Origin: Thermoplasmata archaeon
GTDB taxonomy: Archaea > Thermoplasmatota > Thermoplasmata > Thermoplasmatales > Thermoplasmataceae
Assembly: GCA_021802365.1 (NCBI GenBank)
Contig: JAKAAJ010000008.1
Span: 1 to 28,093 of the forward strand
DNA length: 28,093 nt
Direction of reading: 5' to 3'
Shown: positions 15,918 through 22,460 of the stretch, piece after piece
Layout: the number at the start of each line of letters is the position of its first letter
Position numbering within the stretch: position 1 is the stretch's first letter
The notes under the pieces: model-generated
What the model was told of the DNA's origin: nothing
What the model saw: only the letters and a program-made list of their open reading frames with translations
Databases searched by the model: none
Position numbers and translations under genes: made by a program

Positions 15918-17616
15918 GATAGAATGCAGCCCTGTATATCCTTACAATCAATCCTGCAAAGATCATTATGAATGCCAGACCAATACCAAATTCACCGTTT
16001 GAAACTTCTCCAACTGGATTCAACTGAAGAATGAAATATGCTATTACAACTGAGCCAATCATAAGAATTGCAGAGAGCAACATAGCCACGTTCGTGTTCA
16101 TGGAATAATATGCTATTGACTGTTTGTCCTTTTTCTCCTTTTCGGACATCTCTCCAGCCATTTGTGCGGACTTCATGGTTCCTATGGCACCGAACGTAAG
16201 AACTCCACCTGAGAACATAGTGGAAATAAGGTTAAGACCATTTGGAGCCACAAGGGACCCTACAAATCCTTCCCCAAAATTGTATGCTGCTATCATCAGT
16301 ATTAGCAGGAATATGAGAAATGAAGCTATTACCTTTTTGTGGCTAACCTGGAATTTTCCCTTTTTGTAAGCCCTTGAAAGTAAGTATATTCCCGCAACAA
16401 CAATTACAAACGGCGGCAATAATACTGCGAGTACCTCAGAAGTGGGTATAGGTATTCCTGGAGACATTGCTCCCCAAGCTGAGAGTATTATGAGGTATAT
16501 GATACCCAATATACCAAATGATGTGACAAGAGGCCTTGACAGAGGATGGGTGTCAGGTGTTCTGTCAATAAATGGCAACAGTATGAAATAAAGTAATGGG
16601 ATGATTCCAAATACAGCAGAAGCAGCCAGCGCTTCTAAAGCACCTGCAGCATTAAAGATTTCGAAATCCACAGCCTTGAATATAAATAGAAGGAACCATG
16701 GAGGATATGTTGGAACATTTCCTGCAGCCGGACTGCTCGGTGAAACCTGGGGGAACGGATCAAATAATGTTGGAACCCCAATGCTACTTATGTTGTGCAG
16801 GATAGCAAGAACTGATGGTATCAGGAATATGAAAGCAAAGGTAAACAGTCCTAATTGAATTATAAACACCATATTGTAGGGGTACCATGGCTTGTAGTCT
16901 GGTTTCTCCTTGTCTATTGCTGGTGCCTTATTGTTTGTATCTTTGTGCCTTGGCATGAAACCGTTTGCTTCTGCAAGCCAGAAGTGAGCCCCAAACAGGA
17001 TACCTATCAATGCTGTGAGTATAATGTGCCAGGCAAGCATATGCTGAAACAGGCTCACGCTGGTACCATTTCCGAAGAATATGGCCTCGAGCTGTGTTCC
17101 CACGAACGGAACAACTTCTGCGATTCCCCTTCCCACATCAGTGGCATCACTTGAAAGTACATCGCCCGACATTGAATACCCAAAATAACCGACTCCAACT
17201 GTCACCGCTAGAAGGAGTACACCAAGAATCCACTGAATTTCTCTCGGTTTCTTATAGGATCCGAAAAAGTAATTTCTGAAAAGGTGAACATAAATAAGAA
17301 ATATCATGGCATATGCGCCGTAGAGATGAGTTGTCAGAATTAGGGAACCGTAAGGTATGGAATGGACTATATCTTCAGTACTTGTATAAGCATCTGCTGG
17401 ATTATAATATAACAAAAGCAAAAGTCCAGAGATAACCTGATATAAAAATGCCGCAGTTATAATTGCTCCTGTCCAGTACCAGACACCGTGCCTGCGCCTC
17501 ATATAGTCCGGGACCTTTTTAACCGGCAGTTCGTCTATATGCATCGGGTCTTCTCCAAGTATTTCGCCTTTCTGTGGAAGTTTAAATAGCTTTAACTTAG
17601 AATCTTTTTTGAACAT
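15910..17616 (-). CDS. Cytochrome b of a Rieske/cytochrome b (bc-type) complex
   Basis: A 568-residue integral membrane quinol-oxidising subunit. Heme-ligand pairs are H97/H111 and H197/H211, each with 13 residues between, in helices B and D. At the quinol-oxidation site, where many family members have PEWY, this protein has PPWF (residues 305-308). The length and about 12-13 hydrophobic segments show a fused b6 plus subunit-IV protein with extra C-terminal helices (after about residue 420). AAGGTGA 9 bases before the ATG is a strong ribosome site. The Rieske gene is 24 bases upstream and no cytochrome c gene is adjacent, as expected for acidophilic archaea that use other electron carriers. 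Confidence 0.94.
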   Translation of the reverse strand: MFKKDSKLKLFKLPQKGEILGEDPMHIDELPVKKVPDYMRRRHGVWYWTGAIITAAFLYQVISGLLLLLYYNPADAYTSTEDIVHSIPYGSLILTTHLYGAYAMIFLIYVHLFRNYFFGSYKKPREIQWILGVLLLAVTVGVGYFGYSMSGDVLSSDATDVGRGIAEVVPFVGTQLEAIFFGNGTSVSLFQHMLAWHIILTALIGILFGAHFWLAEANGFMPRHKDTNNKAPAIDKEKPDYKPWYPYNMVFIIQLGLFTFAFIFLIPSVLAILHNISSIGVPTLFDPFPQVSPSSPAAGNVPTYPPWFLLFIFKAVDFEIFNAAGALEALAASAVFGIIPLLYFILLPFIDRTPDTHPLSRPLVTSFGILGIIYLIILSAWGAMSPGIPIPTSEVLAVLLPPFVIVVAGIYLLSRAYKKGKFQVSHKKVIASFLIFLLILMIAAYNFGEGFVGSLVAPNGLNLISTMFSGGVLTFGAIGTMKSAQMAGEMSEKEKKDKQSIAYYSMNTNVAMLLSAILMIGSVVIAYFILQLNPVGEVSNGEFGIGLAFIMIFAGLIVRIYRAAFYHE

Positions 17617-17640
17617 TTTCAGTTTTCACCTTATGAGTTC

Positions 17641-18372
17641 TCAAATGCTGGAAAGTTCAGTAACAGGAGTTGTTTTTGTTCCGGCAGGGAACGGGGTTCC
17701 TCCTTCCAAATCTGTTGGCTTGCCATATATTACTGGCCCTACCATGCTCTTGACCTTGTAAGTATCTGTCAGGGATTCATACTCAAGGATCAAGTTCGGC
17801 AGAGGGTGTGATGTTGGACCTGTTATAACATGAGCGCCAGATGATGGATCATAGGTGCTCCCATGACAGTTGCAGTGCACAACCCCCCAAGGGTAATTAG
17901 AGGCACCTATGCTGGGATGACCGGGAATAGTCGAGCCGGGGGTATAATAGTGAATAATTGGCGGAACACATCCAAGATGCTGGCAGATAGCACTGTATGC
18001 CACTACATTCCCATGTGGTCCTACCCCACCTGGTGAATTAAAATACTGTCCAGTTGCCGGTATCAAGGTGCTGGAGGGGGGAAGCGTGATTTCCCCGGAT
18101 GTTATGTGAGACAAACGGAGAAGGAAATTCGGATCATTATCAAGGGGATAATAAAACAGGAAAGGATGCTCCTCATTAATCGGTATATCGTTTGTATGAA
18201 GAGGCGAACCATCAGAATTTACAATTTGAAGAGTAGGGAATGCGGAGAGACCGGATGGTTGAGTAATAACATTCTTTACCACGCCTGTCACTACACCAGC
18301 TACAGCGGCACCAGCGGCCAATACCCCCATAGCTTTTAAAAAAGTACGTTTCCCCTTGTCGACGTCTTCCAT
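17641..18372 (-). CDS. Rieske [2Fe-2S] iron-sulfur protein
   Basis: A 243-residue Rieske subunit of the cytochrome b complex. Box I is CQHLGC (C130, H132, C135) and box II is CNCHGS (C167, C169, H170); C130, H132, C167 and H170 would bind the cluster and C135-C169 would form the stabilising disulfide. The gap between the boxes is 31 residues. The N-terminus GKRTFLKAMG followed by a hydrophobic helix (about residues 14-32) resembles a twin-arginine signal anchor with KR in place of RR, so the domain would lie outside the membrane. It is the first gene of the operon. Its promoter is unclear: a GTTATATTT lies too close to the ATG, and AAATAGTA about 24 bases upstream is a weaker candidate. Confidence 0.95.
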   Translation of the reverse strand: MEDVDKGKRTFLKAMGVLAAGAAVAGVVTGVVKNVITQPSGLSAFPTLQIVNSDGSPLHTNDIPINEEHPFLFYYPLDNDPNFLLRLSHITSGEITLPPSSTLIPATGQYFNSPGGVGPHGNVVAYSAICQHLGCVPPIIHYYTPGSTIPGHPSIGASNYPWGVVHCNCHGSTYDPSSGAHVITGPTSHPLPNLILEYESLTDTYKVKSMVGPVIYGKPTDLEGGTPFPAGTKTTPVTELSSI

Positions 18373-18587
18373 AAAGCTAGGAAATATAACATACTATTTG
18401 ATTTTTTCACTTAGGACTTAAGCTGGCTCAATAACTCCGGCACAAATTGATGTTTTTTATGCTACACTTTTATAGATTTTCTCTTTTTTTGAGTTGAATT
18501 CGTTTTTTTAATTATCTAGATATTTTCATTTCCTCTTGAGACCCAGATATTGCAAATTAAATCTTTCTTGCAGCAAATCGAAAAAAC
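18373..18587. other. Intergenic region between Rieske gene and tRNA-Val
   Basis: AT-rich with several T-runs (for example around 18480-18512). It contains the Rieske promoter at its left end. No ORF is supported. Confidence 0.5.
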
Positions 18588-18595
18588 TTATAGTA
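18588..18595 (+). promoter_or_regulatory. TATA box for tRNA-Val
   Basis: TTATAGTA centred about 22 bases before the first tRNA base, after an A-rich BRE-like tract. Confidence 0.55.
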
Positions 18596-18613
18596 TGCAG
18601 TGATAAGGCAGAA

Positions 18614-18686
18614 GGGCTCGTAGTCTAGTGGTTATGATACCGCCCTTACAAGGCGGTGGTCACCGGTTCAAATCCGGTCGGGCCCA
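18614..18686 (+). tRNA. tRNA-Val (anticodon UAC)
   Basis: A 73-base cloverleaf. The acceptor GGGCTCG pairs with CGGGCCC (one T-G pair), with discriminator A. The anticodon stem CCGCC/GGCGG encloses the loop CTTACAA, giving anticodon TAC at 18647-18649. The T arm is CCGG-TTCAAAT-CCGG. CCA is not encoded and there is no intron. The last 17 bases are repeated at 19867-19883, indicating use as an integration site. Confidence 0.96.
18670..18686 (+). repeat. Left att-like repeat (3' end of tRNA-Val)
   Basis: AAATCCGGTCGGGCCCA is the 3' end of the tRNA gene from the T-loop to the discriminator base. It is identical to 19867-19883. Confidence 0.75.
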
Positions 18687-18878
18687 CTAACAACTATAAA
18701 TGAGTCTTACTTTCTAATGGGCAAATAGATGAAAATAATCTCTCTTCACTGATGTAATCCCTAATGTAATTCCACTTCTCTTTTTCACGCCTCATGGCGA
18801 TATCGTTATAATTGTTTCCTAAAGGTGAAAAATTTTTGCAAAATAGCTGGGAAATGTGATATATAGAAATCAAATACA

Positions 18879-19262
18879 ATGATGATGTTCATTAATCACA
18901 AACTTAGTTCTGAATTAAATCTAATGTGCCTCAAGACACCCGATGGTCCTTTGACTGCTTCACAGGCGTTTGATAAAATGGAGGGTTATCTTTCAACATT
19001 AAAGAAGAATAAGTTCTATGGTTTTTCGAAATTGGAAATAAAGAACTAACCTATTTAGGGTGAGTTAGAATTGAAGAAGGCGATAATGTAAAGGCGCCTG
19101 AACTCCAAGAAGTACATATTCCAAGAGGAAATTATATTAGAGAAAGGATTGCAGAATGGAAAAAATTTGGGACTGATGGCGTTTATCATCGATAAAGTTT
19201 CTGTTGATAATTTTGTTGATCCTGAAAGGTAAATTATCGAATTCTACAGGAGCGAGAAATAA
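18879..19262 (+). pseudogene. Broken ORF, possibly a GyrI-like ligand-binding domain protein
   Basis: Starting at one of three tandem ATGs (18879-18887), 56 codons read as protein-like sequence (LKTPDGPLTASQAF, LKKNKFYGFSK) and end at TAA 19047-19049. The following frame, from about 19043, continues with ELTYLG, a TGA, then VRIEEGDNVKAPELQEVHIPRG and a stop. A third frame near the end gives DPER, stop, IIEFYRSEK, stop at 19262. Together these pieces look like one gene with at least two frame changes and two in-frame stops. The order Y-G-F-S, then E-V-H-I-P-R-G, then D-P-E-R-x-I-I-E-F-Y resembles the GyrI-like/AraC effector-binding fold, but that is a weak, by-eye match. It lies inside the tRNA-Val island. 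Confidence 0.5.
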
Positions 19263-19358
19263 CTTTTTCTATTGATACCGATCAATTGACTTCCTTTTAC
19301 CTTGTTTAAATATTCAGGAGGCCCTGCAACATCTCTGAACTTATAAGATTACGTCAGC

Positions 19359-19580
19359 CTACAGTAACTTTATGAATTCTTCAACAGTAAGGTCACACTG
19401 CCTAATTATAGCTCTGAGTGTACCCTTTGGCAATTCATCATGGTCAGGTATCGTCACTCTTTTCCCATCTTTTACCCTTTTTAATACCATATGACTGCCT
19501 ACCTGCCGCCTGAATTCAAATCCAACTTTAGAAAGAGCTTTTACTGCATCCTTACCAGAGACTATGGGGAGTTTAGGCAT
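19359..19580 (-). CDS. hicA: HicA-family mRNA interferase toxin
   Basis: A 73-residue toxin with the double-stranded-RNA-binding-like fold of HicA. Motifs are SGKDAVKALSKVGFEF, GSHMVLKR with the catalytic His30, and the IPDHDELPKGTLRAIIRQ segment typical of the family. It would cut mRNA independently of the ribosome when not bound by HicB. The ATG lies 8 bp inside hicB, so expression is coupled to the antitoxin. Both genes lie within the tRNA-Val-bounded island. The sequence is full length and appears intact. Confidence 0.92.
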   Translation of the reverse strand: MPKLPIVSGKDAVKALSKVGFEFRRQVGSHMVLKRVKDGKRVTIPDHDELPKGTLRAIIRQCDLTVEEFIKLL

Positions 19581-19788
19581 TCAGTTCAACATTTCCAATT
19601 ATATCTATATCATGAGGAATGGTCTCTCCGTCCGCTTTCATATCCTCTATAAATCCACTAATAGCCTCCTTTATGTTTGACATAGCCTCTTCTACAGTTT
19701 GACCATCAGATATACACCCCGGTAAAGCTGGAACTGTGGCTATATATACTCCGTCCTCATCTTTTTCCAGGACAACTGTAAATCTCAT
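19573..19788 (-). CDS. hicB: HicB-family antitoxin
   Basis: A 71-residue antitoxin with the HicB partial RNase H-like fold: LEKDEDGVYIATVPALPGC, then SDGQTVEEAMSNIKEAI. It stops soon after this domain and has no visible C-terminal helix-turn-helix or ribbon-helix-helix, so it may neutralise HicA without binding its own promoter. It is first in the hicB-hicA operon, overlapping hicA by 8 bp. A CTTATAC TATA-like box centred 26 bases upstream predicts a leaderless message. Confidence 0.9.
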   Translation of the reverse strand: MRFTVVLEKDEDGVYIATVPALPGCISDGQTVEEAMSNIKEAISGFIEDMKADGETIPHDIDIIGNVELNA

Positions 19789-19810
19789 TATTTGTATAAC
19801 AGACTTGGAC

Positions 19811-19817
19811 GTATAAG
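19811..19817 (-). promoter_or_regulatory. TATA box for hicB-hicA
   Basis: On the minus strand CTTATAC is centred about 26 bases before the hicB ATG at 19788. Confidence 0.45.
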
Positions 19818-19866
19818 GCTTTTCATTTAATATTTCAATTTAGTGGTGCTCCTCCAACATATTTCT

Positions 19867-19883
19867 AAATCCGGTCGGGCCCA
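19867..19883 (+). repeat. Right att-like repeat (copy of tRNA-Val 3' end)
   Basis: An exact 17-bp copy of 18670-18686, AAATCCGGTCGGGCCCA. The sequence before it does not continue the tRNA (no D, anticodon or T-stem 5' half), so it is not a second tRNA gene. Confidence 0.75.
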
Positions 19884-20095
19884 ATTACAAATTATAACTT
19901 CCAGTTATCATTTGTTCAATAGATACATCTTGGACTTCATAATTTTTTGAGGGCGCAATTCTTCTAAGAATTCGATTATAACTCACCTCAATGATTTAGT
20001 TTTACTTCATTTTAAATTTAACTTTCAACTCATAACTGATAAATTGAAATCACATCTGTTAAGAACGATCCTGCAATGTCTGAGAGTGATTTCAA
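19884..20095. other. Intergenic region before the ArsA-like gene
   Basis: AT-rich; no ORF supported. A TTTAAATTTAA stretch near 20010-20021 could be a promoter element for the next gene. AGTGAT just before the ATG is a likely ribosome site. Confidence 0.4.
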
Positions 20096-21256
20096 ATGGA
20101 AAAAATAATACTTTACACTGGAAAGGGTGGTGTCGGGAAAACCAGCATTGCTGCCGCTACCGCTTCTCTTCTTGCAGGTAAAGGCAAGAAAACTCTAATT
20201 GTTTCTACAGATCCAGCCCACAGTCTTTCTGATGCTTTTGAAACCCATATTGGACACTCCCCAACAGAGCTTGGAAAAAACCTCTGGGGGCAGGAAATCA
20301 GTGTTATAGAGGCCATAAATTCACACTGGAAAGAGCTCAAGTTATATCTCACAGGGCTGTTTCAGTCCCAGGGACTGGATCCGACCGCAGCTGAAGAGAT
20401 CGCAACACTCCCTGGGTTTGAGGAAGCATCGCATCTTCTGTATCTGGAAGAACACATAAAGAGCGGGAACTATGATGTGATTGTAATGGATAGTGCTCCA
20501 ACTGGAGAGTCTCTGAAACTTCTCTCCTTCCCTGAAGCCATGTCATGGTACATGGAAAAGATATTCCCTATCGGCAGGACAACTGCTAAGGTGATAAGAC
20601 CCCTGGTAAGGCCGTTCAGCTCTATTCCATTTCCGAATGACGCTGTTCTTGGCAATATGGAATCCCTCTATAACAGCCTCAAACATATTCGGGACTATCT
20701 GGCAGATCCTGATCTGACATCGATCAGGCTTGTGACCAATCCAAACCGTATGTCTTTCAATGAGACCAAGAGGGCGTATACATATCTTCTTCTTTATGGC
20801 TACAACGTTGATGCTCTGATTATGAACAAAGTATATCCTCCGGAATCGGGTGAATTCTTCAAGCTCTGGATAAGTGCCCAGGAAGATATACTTAAGGAGA
20901 CGCAGTATGCATTCCCTGAACTCAGGTTCTTTTCACTGAGCATAAGCAAATCCGAAACACTGGGAAGGGAGGAACTTGAGAAAATGGGTAAAGAGCTCTA
21001 TGGAGATGAGGACCCCCTCAAGGTATTCACTAAGTCAAAGCCAGTATCATATGAGAAAGTTGATGGAAAGTACACTGTTAAAATGAAACTCCCATTTGCC
21101 AGAAAGCAGGGAATTAACCTGTTTAATCGAAAAGGAGAGCTGGTGGTTGAGGTGGAGAACTGGAGAAGAATTTTCTACCTTCCACAGTCATTCTCAGACA
21201 AGAAACCAGTTTCCGCAGAGTTTATTAATGGGGAACTCAATATTGAGATGGTTTGA
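20096..21256 (+). CDS. ArsA/Get3-type ATPase with C-terminal HSP20-like domain
   Basis: A 386-residue deviant-Walker ATPase. The P-loop GKGGVGKT is at residues 9-16, the switch sequence STDPAHSLSDAF at about 37-48, and DSAPTGE at 132-138, where Get3 proteins have DTAPTGH. Residues from about 318 (YTVKMKLPFARKQGINLF... to INGELNIEM) form the alpha-crystallin/HSP20-like extension found in single-domain bacterial and archaeal ArsA homologues. No ars regulator, arsB or arsC is nearby, so arsenite export is not indicated; a chaperone or membrane-protein targeting role is as likely. A GTGAT ribosome site precedes the ATG. The next small gene starts directly at the stop codon. Confidence 0.9.
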   Translation: MEKIILYTGKGGVGKTSIAAATASLLAGKGKKTLIVSTDPAHSLSDAFETHIGHSPTELGKNLWGQEISVIEAINSHWKELKLYLTGLFQSQGLDPTAAEEIATLPGFEEASHLLYLEEHIKSGNYDVIVMDSAPTGESLKLLSFPEAMSWYMEKIFPIGRTTAKVIRPLVRPFSSIPFPNDAVLGNMESLYNSLKHIRDYLADPDLTSIRLVTNPNRMSFNETKRAYTYLLLYGYNVDALIMNKVYPPESGEFFKLWISAQEDILKETQYAFPELRFFSLSISKSETLGREELEKMGKELYGDEDPLKVFTKSKPVSYEKVDGKYTVKMKLPFARKQGINLFNRKGELVVEVENWRRIFYLPQSFSDKKPVSAEFINGELNIEMV

Positions 21257-21481
21257 ATGGTATCTGAACAGAAAAAAGAGCAGCAGGAATCACAGAAATC
21301 TAATCCGAGAAACGTTATAGAGATCAAAATTAATGTTCCACAGTTCAATGCAAGAAACCTAAGAAGGTTCGTCACTCACCTTGAAAAGGCAGGAAAGGAG
21401 ATTCTGGCTGCAGGGAACAGCTTCTTCAGGGATGATGAGTCTGATTCAGAAGAAAAGATGAAGAAGATAGAGATAAAGTAA
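21257..21481 (+). CDS. Small charged protein encoded with the ArsA-like ATPase
   Basis: A 74-residue, strongly charged protein. The N-terminus is Lys/Gln/Ser-rich and probably unstructured. The middle (about residues 18-55: VIEIKINVPQFNARNLRRFVTHLEKAGKEIL) looks like a short strand followed by an amphipathic helix. The tail is acidic, then basic. Its ATG immediately follows the ATPase stop codon with no gap, arguing for co-expression and perhaps a physical partner. I do not recognise a family. It ends 19 bases from the convergent egtD. Confidence 0.65.
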   Translation: MVSEQKKEQQESQKSNPRNVIEIKINVPQFNARNLRRFVTHLEKAGKEILAAGNSFFRDDESDSEEKMKKIEIK

Positions 21482-21500
21482 CAACAGCTAAGGGAAGAAT

Positions 21501-22460
21501 TTACCTCTGTGCATTGATTATTGCAAATTTTTCCATTGAATCCTTCCATACTCCAATATTTTGAAAACCTGCTTTTTTTAGGTTTTCAGATATCTCCTCC
21601 ACATTATATTTGTATGAATTCTCAGTATGAATTCTCTCTCCTCTCTTTATCTCAATTGTCACTCCATCCAGTTCAAATGATATGTCCTTCAATGCAACAA
21701 GATGCATCTCTATCCTTCCCTTCTGCTCATTGTAAAATGCGAGATGTGAGAAATCACGTGGGCTCAGTGGTATGGAGAGTTCCCTTTCAGCTCTGGCTAT
21801 TATATTCAGGTTGAACTTCGCAGTTACACCTTTTCGGTCATTATATGCCGCTTCCATAGTGTACTTGTCCTTCTTAAGGTCTACCCCGATCATTATGAGG
21901 TCTCCTCTGTTTAGAACCCCTGAAAGACCATTAAGAAATTTAATGACCTCCTCCTGTTCCATATTTCCGAGCGTTGAGCCAAGGAAAACAACCATTTTAG
22001 CTTCAGGAAACATATGATCCAGAATACGGTCTATACCTGAAAAATCACTGCAAATTCCTCTTCTTTCAATATGTTTGTTGTTATCACTGGCAGAGTCCAA
22101 AGCCTTTTTGAGCGCCGCCATGGATATATCCACAAACACATAACGTTTAAGATCAGGCATGCAGTTCATCAGAAGTTTTCCCTTTTCCCCGTTTCCTGAA
22201 CCAAGTTCAACAACGGTCTCTATCAGCCCAGCAATGTGACTCAGATCATTGCAGTGTTCCCTTAGAATTGACACTTCCGTCCTTGTGGGATAATATTCCT
22301 CAAGTCTTGTAATCTCATCAAATAGCCTGGTCCCGGTTTCATCGTAGAAAAACTTTGGGTTAATCTCCTTTGGCACTGATGTCATGCCCCTGAGAAATTC
22401 AGCACGGAAGTCCCCAAGATCAGGTTTCAGATCAATAATTTCAGGTTCAGGATCATTCAA
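21501..22460 (-). CDS. egtD: L-histidine N-alpha-methyltransferase EgtD (ergothioneine synthesis)
   Basis: SAM-dependent enzyme that trimethylates histidine to hercynine, the first step to ergothioneine. The 319-residue protein has the family motifs NPKFFYDETGTRLFDEI (about 34-50), EEYYPTRTE, the SAM loop ELGSGNGEK (85-93), Asp111, GSTLGN (N166), GVDLKKD, AYNDRKGVTAKFN (Y206), FYNEQKGRIEMHL (M252) and TENS (E280, S282). From memory of mycobacterial EgtD structures, N166, Y206, M252 and the E-x-S pair line the histidine pocket, so activity on histidine is likely conserved. The start is TTG at 22460, overlapping the egtB stop as TTGA; GGTGAT 5 bases upstream is an ideal ribosome site, while the nearby ATG at 22456 is out of frame. 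It is translationally coupled to egtB. Confidence 0.94.
   Translation of the reverse strand: MNDPEPEIIDLKPDLGDFRAEFLRGMTSVPKEINPKFFYDETGTRLFDEITRLEEYYPTRTEVSILREHCNDLSHIAGLIETVVELGSGNGEKGKLLMNCMPDLKRYVFVDISMAALKKALDSASDNNKHIERRGICSDFSGIDRILDHMFPEAKMVVFLGSTLGNMEQEEVIKFLNGLSGVLNRGDLIMIGVDLKKDKYTMEAAYNDRKGVTAKFNLNIIARAERELSIPLSPRDFSHLAFYNEQKGRIEMHLVALKDISFELDGVTIEIKRGERIHTENSYKYNVEEISENLKKAGFQNIGVWKDSMEKFAIINAQR

Larger units (their letters stand above)
18687..19883. mobile_element. Remnant of a tRNA-Val-integrated element (about 1.2 kb)
   Basis: The segment is bounded by exact 17-bp direct repeats of the tRNA 3' end, the footprint left by archaeal tyrosine-integrase elements. Inside are a broken ORF, a hicB-hicA toxin-antitoxin pair and AT-rich sequence. 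No integrase or replication gene is visible, so if it was once an integrated plasmid or virus, most has been lost. The bases after each repeat are also loosely alike (CTAACAACTATAA versus ATTACAAATTATAA), so the duplication may be slightly longer but has diverged. A simple local duplication of the tRNA end is the alternative. Confidence 0.6.

Noticed and set aside
18694..18879. Minus-strand 61-residue ORF inside the tRNA-Val island
   Set aside because: Short, no ribosome site or TATA spacing, composition not protein-like; probably chance in decayed AT-rich DNA.
19862..19890. Second tRNA-Val gene at the repeated 3' end
   Set aside because: Only the 17-base 3' end is present; upstream sequence lacks the D arm, anticodon arm and 5' acceptor.
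20096..21256. Arsenic resistance operon
   Set aside because: Only the ArsA-type ATPase is present; no arsB, arsC or arsR nearby, and the HSP20 extension points to another role.
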